The translations under genes were made by a program, and so were the position numbers. 6,237 nt of DNA from Gammaproteobacteria bacterium (GTDB taxonomy: Bacteria; Pseudomonadota; Gammaproteobacteria; QOAV01), in the NCBI GenBank assembly GCA_003972845.1, contig QOAV01000235.1, positions 1-6,237 on the forward strand. The letters are read 5' to 3'. The notes beneath the pieces are model-generated. The model was not told where the DNA came from. It searched no databases and saw only the letters and a list, made by a program, of their open reading frames with translations. Shown in pieces: positions 1 through 4,575 of this stretch. How positions within the stretch are numbered: position 1 is the first letter of the stretch; every line of letters begins with the position of its first letter.

Positions 1-34
1 TGCGCCAACCTGCCGCCAGCTCCTCAGAAAACAA

Positions 35-69
35 AAAAGCCCCATCAGAAAAAAACTGACAGGGCTTTT
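35..69 (-). terminator. rho-independent terminator of the cold shock gene
   Basis: An 8-bp outer stem (AAAAGCCC at 35-42 with GGGCTTTT at 62-69) encloses a second 4-bp stem (TCAG 45-48 with CTGA 56-59) around an A-rich loop. Read on the minus strand the stem ends in GGGGC and runs into TTTTTTGTTTT, the usual form of an intrinsic terminator. It lies about 50 bases past the cold shock stop codon. The plus strand also has a short T run after the stem, so it could stop transcription arriving from the left as well. Confidence 0.85.
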
Positions 70-82
70 CAAGCCTTGGCTA

Positions 83-104
83 CCCGGGTTGTGTCAACAC
101 CGGG
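83..104 (-). other. GC-rich hairpin in the cold shock 3' untranslated region
   Basis: CCCGG (83-87) pairs with CCGGG (100-104), and GTTG (88-91) pairs with CAAC (95-98) around a 3-base loop, with A99 bulged. That gives 9 base pairs between the cold shock stop codon and the terminator. No T tract follows on the minus strand, so it is not itself an obvious terminator. It may protect the 3' end of the mRNA from exonucleases, but that role is inference. Confidence 0.5.
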
Positions 105-118
105 CAATCATTACCAGC

Positions 119-328
119 TCAGGCAGGATTGACGTTTTCCGCCTGTAATCCTTTTTCGCCTTCCCGGATATCGAAGGTCACTTGCTGACCGTCGTGCAGG
201 GTGCGGCGACCTTCGCCGTTGATGGCGCGATAGTGTACGAATACATCCGGGCCGTTTTCTTGTTCAATAAAACCGAAACCTTTGTCGTCATTAAACCATT
301 TAACAACGCCTGAAACTTGATCTGACAT
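119..328 (-). CDS. CspA-family cold shock protein
   Basis: A 69-residue single cold shock domain (OB fold), the normal family length. These proteins bind single-stranded RNA and DNA in the cytoplasm, melt RNA secondary structure, and can act as RNA chaperones or antiterminators. The RNP1 motif KGFGFIE is at residues 16-22 and RNP2 (DVFVHY) at 28-33. W11 and F12 of the usual KWFN strand are present. RNP2 has HY followed by RAI instead of the commoner HFSAI, a variant that I cannot link to a specific paralogue such as CspA, CspC, CspD or CspE. The ATG at 328 has a good Shine-Dalgarno sequence (GAGGAAG, 331-337). The gene has its own promoter, a long structured leader and its own terminator, so it is probably monocistronic, although no clear terminator separates it from the DUF5989 gene upstream. 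The family assignment is firm; cold induction is not shown by sequence alone. Confidence 0.95.
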   Translation of the reverse strand: MSDQVSGVVKWFNDDKGFGFIEQENGPDVFVHYRAINGEGRRTLHDGQQVTFDIREGEKGLQAENVNPA

Positions 329-330
329 AA

Positions 331-337
331 CTTCCTC
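331..337 (-). promoter_or_regulatory. ribosome binding site of the cold shock gene
   Basis: On the minus strand GAGGAAG ends two bases before the ATG at 328, with the GAGG core about five bases away. It is the only strong Shine-Dalgarno sequence in the window. It fixes the start codon and lies directly after the T-rich tract of the leader hairpin. Confidence 0.8.
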
Positions 338-364
338 AAAAAATAAAAATACGCCCTGGGGCGT
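338..364 (-). promoter_or_regulatory. possible leader attenuator: hairpin plus T tract before the cold shock gene
   Basis: ACGCCC (351-356) is the exact reverse complement of GGGCGT (359-364), giving a GC-rich stem of 5 to 6 bp with a very tight loop. On the minus strand it is followed immediately by ATTTTTATTTTTT (350 down to 338) and then by the ribosome binding site. A hairpin followed by a T-rich tract in a leader is the layout of an intrinsic terminator. The stem is short, so it may be a weak attenuator or pause site. The T-rich stretch could equally just keep the ribosome binding site unpaired. Confidence 0.45.
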
Positions 365-392
365 GAAACATTAAAACAGCTCAGAGCAATAG

Positions 393-424
393 GGTATGAG
401 TAAGGAGAAAACTCCAAACATACC
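393..424 (-). promoter_or_regulatory. upstream hairpin in the cold shock leader
   Basis: GGTATG (393-398) pairs with CATACC (419-424). Inside it, GGAG (404-407) pairs with CTCC (412-415) around an AAAA loop, with an internal loop between the two stems. It sits in the transcribed leader if the promoter at 449-476 is right. Structured leaders of 100 bases or more are typical of cold-induced csp genes. I find no match to the E. coli cold box. Confidence 0.5.
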
Positions 425-448
425 AGCCTGCGACTGACTGCGGCGCAC

Positions 449-476
449 AGTATACCTTAAAAAGGCCTGTGAAAAA
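449..476 (-). promoter_or_regulatory. likely sigma-70 promoter of the cold shock gene
   Basis: On the minus strand the -10 element TATACT is at 454-449, one base off the consensus TATAAT. A poor -35 element lies at about 470-476 (TTTTCA or TTTTTC), at a spacing of 15 or 16. It predicts a start near 442 and a leader of about 114 bases. The -10 is convincing and the -35 is weak. Confidence 0.55.
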
Positions 477-554
477 GCTTTACATCGGTTTCTTTTTCTG
501 GCGGGCGTATGGACATCTCAATCAATCCAAAAACAAATATGGCCAATAGCTGTA

Positions 555-707
555 TCAGAACAGCGTATAGATGAACGGTGCGACCGCCGAACCCTGCGCC
601 AGCACCAGCAATACACCCAGTAAAACCAGCACGACGATAATAGGGGCGAGCCAGAATTTTTTGCGTTCTTTCATGAACGCCCAGAGGTCAGCCAGTAAAT
701 CACCCAT
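555..707 (-). CDS. DUF5989-family small membrane protein
   Basis: A 50-residue protein. The N-terminal part (residues 1-18) has acidic and aromatic residues followed by a basic patch KERKK at 13-17. A single hydrophobic segment at about 19-38 (WLAPIIVVLVLLGVLLVLAQ) is followed by a short tail ending PFIYTLF. This pattern, and its place after a carbamoyltransferase and an SxtJ gene, match the DUF5989 family. The biochemical role of that family is not known to me. Its ATG at 707 overlaps the TGA of the upstream gene by one base (TGATG), so translation is probably coupled. It is small enough to be missed by gene callers with a length cut-off. It likely acts in the inner membrane with the two upstream products, which is inference from gene order. 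Confidence 0.85.
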   Translation of the reverse strand: MGDLLADLWAFMKERKKFWLAPIIVVLVLLGVLLVLAQGSAVAPFIYTLF

Positions 708-1120
708 CAGAACGGTTTCTCCAGATTTTCTGGTTTAGGTTGCTTGCTGTTTACGCGATAAGTCTTCGTCATTTTATCCAGTTTCCGAGCCATCGGGTCT
801 TTCCCGGTCAGTTTGAAAAACAGGGAGACAGGCAGAAATAATACAAAAAATACCAGGCCAAGTATAATCCTGGAATTGATCCAGCCCAGCACCAGGCCGA
901 TTTTCATCCAGATTTTATATAGAAAGCCAAGCATGCGGGGAAACAGCAGAGCGGCAACGGCAAATGCTCCTCCGATGATCCACGGCCAGCTGAGCAGCGT
1001 AATGGGCCGATCGCCCCACCACGGAAACAACAGCCCGAACAGGCCAATCAATCCGGCCGCCATGATGAGGCCGAATTCGCGTAGTTCCCTGGTGGTTGGT
1101 TGTGTGTGGGTTGTCTTCAT
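707..1120 (-). CDS. SxtJ-family membrane protein
   Basis: A 137-residue integral membrane protein. Hydrophobic segments lie at about 16-34, 45-61 and 84-103, with a shorter amphipathic stretch at 65-80. After the last segment comes a conserved-looking cytoplasmic-type motif, FFKLTGKDPMARKLDK (101-116), and a charged tail rich in K and P. The REFG near residues 12-17 and the KLxGxDP motif fit the SxtJ family, named after a gene of unknown function in the saxitoxin cluster and often found beside carbamoyltransferases. I chose the ATG at 1120, one base after the TGA of the carbamoyltransferase gene; the frame also opens upstream with a TTG at 1135, which would overlap that gene by 14 bases. No reaction can be assigned. 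A scaffold or anchor role for the carbamoyltransferase is inference. Confidence 0.82.
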   Translation of the reverse strand: MKTTHTQPTTRELREFGLIMAAGLIGLFGLLFPWWGDRPITLLSWPWIIGGAFAVAALLFPRMLGFLYKIWMKIGLVLGWINSRIILGLVFFVLFLPVSLFFKLTGKDPMARKLDKMTKTYRVNSKQPKPENLEKPF

Positions 1121-1121
1121 A

Positions 1122-2963
1122 TCAATCCAGAGCAAATTCTTCTTTCCAGGAATCGTCCTGTTCCCAGTCGGGCTGGTTGGTCTTGGCCATCAGATAATTC
1201 TCCACGACCAGGTAGTCCATCTCGGTGCGCATGAAGCAGCGATAGGCATCTTCCGGCGTACAGACAATGGGTTCACCGCGCACATTGAATGACGTGTTGA
1301 CCAGCACCGGGCAGCCAGTTTCGTTCTTGAAGGCGCTAATCAGCCCATGGTAACGCGGATTGGTTTCTTTATGTATGGTTTGTATGCGTGCTGAATAATC
1401 AACATGAGTAATGGCCGGCAGGGAAGAGCGTGGAACATTGAGTTTTTCGATGCCGAACAGCTTTTGTTGTTCTTCGGTCATGGCCAGGCGATGCTTTTCC
1501 TGCACCGGCGCAACGATCAGCATGTAGGGGCTGGGCCGGTCCTGAACAAAATATTCAGAGACATCTTCCGCCAGGATGGACGGAGCAAACGGCCGGAAGG
1601 ACTCGCGGTATTTGATTTTCAGATTCATTACCGACTGCATCTTCTGACTGCGTGGATCGCCGATGATCGAGCGTCCTCCCAGAGCGCGCGGGCCGAATTC
1701 CATGCGTCCCTGGAACCAGCCCACGACTTTTTCATCAGCCAGTATGTGCGCCAGTTTGGGCATGAGTTCGGCATCGTCGAGGCGGGTGTACTTTGCGCCG
1801 ATTGCGTCCAGTTCGGTTTCGATCTGGTTGTCTTCGTATTTCGGCCCCAGATATGACCCTTTCATGCTGTCCGGGGTGGTGACGATACGCTCGCCTTGGT
1901 ATTTTTCGTACCAGACCACTTGCGCTGCGCCGAGCGCGCCACCGGCATCACCCGCGGCCGGCTGTATCCAGATATCCCTGAAAATGTTTTCCCGGAGCAA
2001 CACGCCGTTGGCGACACAGTTCAGCGCAACGCCGCCGGCCAGACAAAGATAATCCGCGCCGGTTTCTTTTTGCACGGTGCGCGCCAGCTTCAGAACGATA
2101 TCTTCCGTGACCACCTGTATGGAGCGGGCAATGTCCATTTCTTTCTGGCTGAGCTCGGTTTCAGGGGTGCGCGCGGGTGCGCCGAACAGGTTGGCAAACT
2201 TGTCGTTGGTCATGGTAAGACCGGTGGCGTAATTAAAATACGACATGTCCAGCCGGAAGGTGCCGTCTCCCTTCAGATCCAGCAAATGATCCATGATCAG
2301 ATCGACGTATTTCGGCTCGCCGTAAGGCGCCAGGCCCATGAGCTTGTACTCGCCGGAATTGACCCGAAAGCCGGTGTAATAAGTAAACGCGGAATACAGC
2401 AGGCCCAGCGAATGCGGGAAATCGATTTCCCACAGAGCCTTGAGTTGATTGCCCTTGCCCAGCCAGGCCGAGGTGGTGGCCCACTCACCAACCCCGTCCA
2501 GGCAGAGAACAGCAGCCTTCTCAAACGGGCTGGGGAAAAAAGCGGAGGCGGCGTGTGACTGATGATGTTCGGCAAACAGCAGGTTCGGCAGGTCTTGTTT
2601 GCTGCACCCGGCGAGGGCAGCGAGCTCCTTTTTCAAAGTGCTTTTCAGATACAGCTTCTCCTTCAGCCATACCGGCATGGCGGCAATGAACGAGCGGAAT
2701 CCTTTCGGCGCATAAGCCAGGTAGGTTTCCAGCAGGCGTTCAAATTTGACCAGAGGCTTATCGTAAAACACTACATCCGAAACATCGGTCAGTTCGATGC
2801 CAGCTTCGTCCAGGCAGAACTGAAGAGCGTTAGCCGGGAAGCCGGCGTCATGTTTTTTTCGTGTGAATCGCTCTTCCTGAGCGGCTGCCATAATCTCGCC
2901 GTCGGCCAGCAGGGCGGCCGCGCTGTCGTGATAATAGGCGGATATTCCAATGATGTACTTCAT
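1122..2963 (-). CDS. NodU/CmcH-type O-carbamoyltransferase
   Basis: A 613-residue protein, full length for the family. Members such as NodU, CmcH and TobZ make carbamoyl adenylate from carbamoyl phosphate and ATP and pass the carbamoyl group to a hydroxyl of a sugar or antibiotic. The N-terminal Kae1-like domain (about 1-370) starts with GISAYYHDSAAAL (6-18). It contains the metal-binding HxxxH motif (H133, H137 in HHQSHAAS), LDGVGEWATTS (155-165), the long conserved block at 183-217 ending LMGLAPYGEP, the nucleotide-site motif AGGVALNC (309-316) and AAGDAGGALGAA (336-347). The C-terminal domain (about 395-595) has FGPRALGGRSI (423-433), the block YRESFRPFAPS (452-462) and NTSFNVRGEPIV (556-567). 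All key motifs look intact, so it should be active. The start matches family N-termini but has no Shine-Dalgarno sequence. The two small membrane genes follow at once. The acceptor is unknown; no glycosyltransferase or polyketide genes are in view. Confidence 0.93.
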   Translation of the reverse strand: MKYIIGISAYYHDSAAALLADGEIMAAAQEERFTRKKHDAGFPANALQFCLDEAGIELTDVSDVVFYDKPLVKFERLLETYLAYAPKGFRSFIAAMPVWLKEKLYLKSTLKKELAALAGCSKQDLPNLLFAEHHQSHAASAFFPSPFEKAAVLCLDGVGEWATTSAWLGKGNQLKALWEIDFPHSLGLLYSAFTYYTGFRVNSGEYKLMGLAPYGEPKYVDLIMDHLLDLKGDGTFRLDMSYFNYATGLTMTNDKFANLFGAPARTPETELSQKEMDIARSIQVVTEDIVLKLARTVQKETGADYLCLAGGVALNCVANGVLLRENIFRDIWIQPAAGDAGGALGAAQVVWYEKYQGERIVTTPDSMKGSYLGPKYEDNQIETELDAIGAKYTRLDDAELMPKLAHILADEKVVGWFQGRMEFGPRALGGRSIIGDPRSQKMQSVMNLKIKYRESFRPFAPSILAEDVSEYFVQDRPSPYMLIVAPVQEKHRLAMTEEQQKLFGIEKLNVPRSSLPAITHVDYSARIQTIHKETNPRYHGLISAFKNETGCPVLVNTSFNVRGEPIVCTPEDAYRCFMRTEMDYLVVENYLMAKTNQPDWEQDDSWKEEFALD

Positions 2964-3041
2964 GTCAGTGCAAATGCCGGGAGGGCGTTTCAGGACGCAG
3001 ACGGACTTGCGTGATTGAACGGAAGCTCGGGCTTTCTGAGC
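2964..3041 (-). other. 78-base gap upstream of the carbamoyltransferase gene
   Basis: This is the only sizeable gap between 6237 and 707. It holds three small inverted repeats: AGCTC/GAGCT (3024-3028 and 3038-3042), ACGCA/TGCGT (2995-2999 and 3008-3012), and an imperfect one at 2972-2990 close to the start codon. None is followed by a T tract on the minus strand, so I see no intrinsic terminator. I also see no convincing -10/-35 pair. The carbamoyltransferase genes may therefore be transcribed from the upstream run, or from a promoter I do not recognise. Confidence 0.4.
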
Positions 3042-3569
3042 TCAGGACGATGGAGGGAACACTTCGATGACATCAACCACACCGTGTTGAATCCGGAAAC
3101 GAATACCTTTCCTGGGATAGGTCAGGGTCTTGCCCTTGTCCTTGTCTGTGACAACGGCCGGGCCGTAAGTGGTTATGACCTCATAGGCGGGCATACCGAA
3201 ACGGGCGCCGGATTGTGTCGTATAGGGGGACTGCTGGTTGCCCTTGAAGGCCATTTTCCGAACCCGCTGCCTGCCGGTGACGCGCAGCCGGGTGTTGGCG
3301 TCGAGCGAAGCCTCCAGCACCAGCGAGTCGGTAACCAGTTCCCGCGCAGTTCTGGTCTGGCCAAAAACCGTGCGAACTTTGCTCATGGGGTCGCCCAGTT
3401 TGATTCTCTGCAGGCCAACGCCTTCGATGATCTGCAGATCGGCAGCCAGATATTCTAGCAACAGGGCGATTTTGCGGTCCTGAAGTGTTTCGGCTGATGA
3501 ATGCTGCACGAACAGCATGAGGCTCAGACCAAGCAGGATGAGAAATTTGTTTTTATTCACCGGATTCAC
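3042..3569 (-). CDS. secreted protein with two SmpA/OmlA-like repeats, unnamed
   Basis: A 175-residue protein that I do not recognise by name. It opens with a typical Sec signal: basic start, a hydrophobic core at 9-21 and a likely cut after SSA (24-26), with no lipobox cysteine, so it should be free in the periplasm. The mature part seems to hold two related units. The first is about 50-110 (IKLGDPMSKVRTVFGQ, then a strand-rich stretch). The second is about 119-172 (ARFGMPAYEVITTYGP, then LTYPRKGIRFRI and VVDVIEVF). The pattern 'xxGMxxxxVxxxxG' followed by beta strands is that of SmpA/OmlA or BLIP-like folds, which often bind other envelope proteins. The GTG start at 3569 follows the slmA TGA with no gap; another GTG three codons later would keep the signal peptide intact. 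Neither has a Shine-Dalgarno sequence, so expression probably depends on slmA translation. The fold assignment is tentative. Confidence 0.7.
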   Translation of the reverse strand: MNPVNKNKFLILLGLSLMLFVQHSSAETLQDRKIALLLEYLAADLQIIEGVGLQRIKLGDPMSKVRTVFGQTRTARELVTDSLVLEASLDANTRLRVTGRQRVRKMAFKGNQQSPYTTQSGARFGMPAYEVITTYGPAVVTDKDKGKTLTYPRKGIRFRIQHGVVDVIEVFPPSS

Positions 3570-4154
3570 TCAATTGAAGATGGATTTTTCCAGCATCGCC
3601 CAGTGGCTGTCCCAGCCCGCCAGGGGTTTGTCCCGGTAACCGCTGCGCACATAGTGAGCGATGCTGCCTTCCATGATGTACATCAGCATGCTGGTGATGT
3701 CCTCCACCGGGTAATCGAAACTTTTTTCCATGGCGCCCTGACGCAGGATCTGGCGCAATTGCGCGCCAACCTGATCATAAAATTTTTCCACCCGGTTCTG
3801 CAATCGTTCAGACTCGGTAAGCAGGACATCGCCGTACAGCAGCCGGGCGATGCCGGGATTCTTGTCGGCAAAACCCATGATCAGGGCCATGATTTTCTGT
3901 ACGCGTCCGGCGCAGCTCGAGTCTTCTTCCTGAATACGATTGATCAAGGTGAAAACAGACTGGTCGATAAAATCCAGCAACCCTTCAAACATCTTTGCCT
4001 TGGACGGAAAATGCCGGTACAGGGCCGCTTCCGATACACCCACTTTACGCGCCAGCGCTGCGGTGGTGATGCCCGAGCCGGTGTTTTCTTCCAGCATGGT
4101 GGCCAGGGCCACCAGTATGTCCTGTTTACGGTTTTTTGATCGAGTCGCTGCCAT
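3570..4154 (-). CDS. slmA: nucleoid occlusion factor SlmA (TetR family)
   Basis: A 194-residue TetR-family protein, close to the 198 of E. coli SlmA, and similar along its length. SlmA binds specific chromosomal sites and, when DNA-bound, blocks or dismantles FtsZ rings over the nucleoid. The helix-turn-helix spans about 29-49 (ITTAALARKVGVSEAALYRHF), almost the same as in E. coli, followed by PSKAKMF (50-56). The C-terminal domain has GFADKNPGIARLLYG (94-108), matching the E. coli GFGERNPGLTRILTG, and ERLQNRVEKF (116-125). Of the E. coli residues I recall as FtsZ contacts, F65, L94, G97 and N102 are kept (F62, L91, G94, N99), R101 is Lys98, and R73 is Leu70 with an Arg three residues later. 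The start overlaps the DUF3301 gene by 29 bases and lacks a clear Shine-Dalgarno sequence. Another TetR paralogue is unlikely given the match through both domains. Confidence 0.88.
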   Translation of the reverse strand: MAATRSKNRKQDILVALATMLEENTGSGITTAALARKVGVSEAALYRHFPSKAKMFEGLLDFIDQSVFTLINRIQEEDSSCAGRVQKIMALIMGFADKNPGIARLLYGDVLLTESERLQNRVEKFYDQVGAQLRQILRQGAMEKSFDYPVEDITSMLMYIMEGSIAHYVRSGYRDKPLAGWDSHWAMLEKSIFN

Positions 4155-4575
4155 GATGCTTGTCTTCGAAGGTTGGCAGGGCGTTTTTTACTGGCGAATG
4201 CACTATATCCCGCATTTCCGCGCGGGGTTTTGTGTCCGCATAACGAGCCCTTTGGTTATTGTCAGTTTGATCTCCCATGCTGGCAGGATCCATTTGAAAC
4301 CGGGTCCTGTCAGGTAAGCGGATGATGACATATCCGACCCAGCGTTGCATCTGTTGGTCGGCATATTCGAAGCGATAAAGCCGGGAAAACCCCATTTGGC
4401 CGTTAACCCGCTCGGGCCGGGTTTTATCCAGAGCGACGCTGCCGTCAAGAAACTGAAAACCCAGTTGTGCGCAGTGCCGGCGAGCGGCTTCAATGGCGTT
4501 GACCCGGGCGTGGTTGCTGTTGAGCCAATACAGGCCGAACAGTACGGCGACGATGAGTAGAAGCAGGGTGCTCAT
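4126..4575 (-). CDS. DUF3301 membrane-anchored protein
   Basis: A 149-residue protein with one N-terminal transmembrane segment (about 3-18, LLLLIVAVLFGLYWL). It is followed by the DUF3301 pattern: RVNAIEAARRHCAQLGFQFLDGSVAL (24-49), a conserved Cys35, SRLYRFEYA (64-72), a GYVIIRLPDR strand (81-90) and FQMDP (93-97). The family's role is not known to me; the topology suggests most of the protein is cytoplasmic, but that is inference. Typical members are about 100 residues long. Here a polar tail of some 50 residues continues past the core (98-149), ending in DSIKKP, and its last codons overlap the slmA start by 29 bases. The ATG at 4575 overlaps the stop of the upstream oxidase gene by four bases (ATGA), which decides the start and implies coupled translation. 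Confidence 0.8.
   Translation of the reverse strand: MSTLLLLIVAVLFGLYWLNSNHARVNAIEAARRHCAQLGFQFLDGSVALDKTRPERVNGQMGFSRLYRFEYADQQMQRWVGYVIIRLPDRTRFQMDPASMGDQTDNNQRARYADTKPRAEMRDIVHSPVKNALPTFEDKHHGSDSIKKP

Noticed and set aside
1..59. Possible 3' end of a convergent plus-strand gene at the left edge (stop at 57-59 or 130-132 depending on frame)
   Set aside because: Only 18 to 43 codons are visible, the frames run into or over the terminator, and the translations show no recognisable motif.
442..448. Possible antiterminator pairing of GTGCGCC (minus strand) with the GGCGTAT arm of the leader hairpin
   Set aside because: The predicted transcription start is near 442, so most of this segment would not be transcribed.
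471..498. GAAAAAG/CTTTTTC inverted repeat as a terminator for the carbamoyltransferase cassette
   Set aside because: The stem is only A-T pairs apart from its ends, the loop is long, and no T tract follows it in the right place.
456..515. Tiny minus-strand frame of 19 codons starting at an ATG near 515 between the DUF5989 and cold shock genes
   Set aside because: It would run into the cold shock promoter, has no clear ribosome binding site and resembles nothing known.
1896..2558. Plus-strand open frame of about 220 codons opposite the carbamoyltransferase gene
   Set aside because: It is fully antisense to a motif-complete gene, its translation matches no family I know, and it has no ribosome binding site. 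Other long plus-strand frames (813-1292, 1404-1856, 3501-4139) were rejected for the same reason.
3640..3680. A GTGAGC half-site resembling the SlmA binding sequence
   Set aside because: The palindromic second half is missing and a six-base half-site is expected by chance; no full site was seen in the window.
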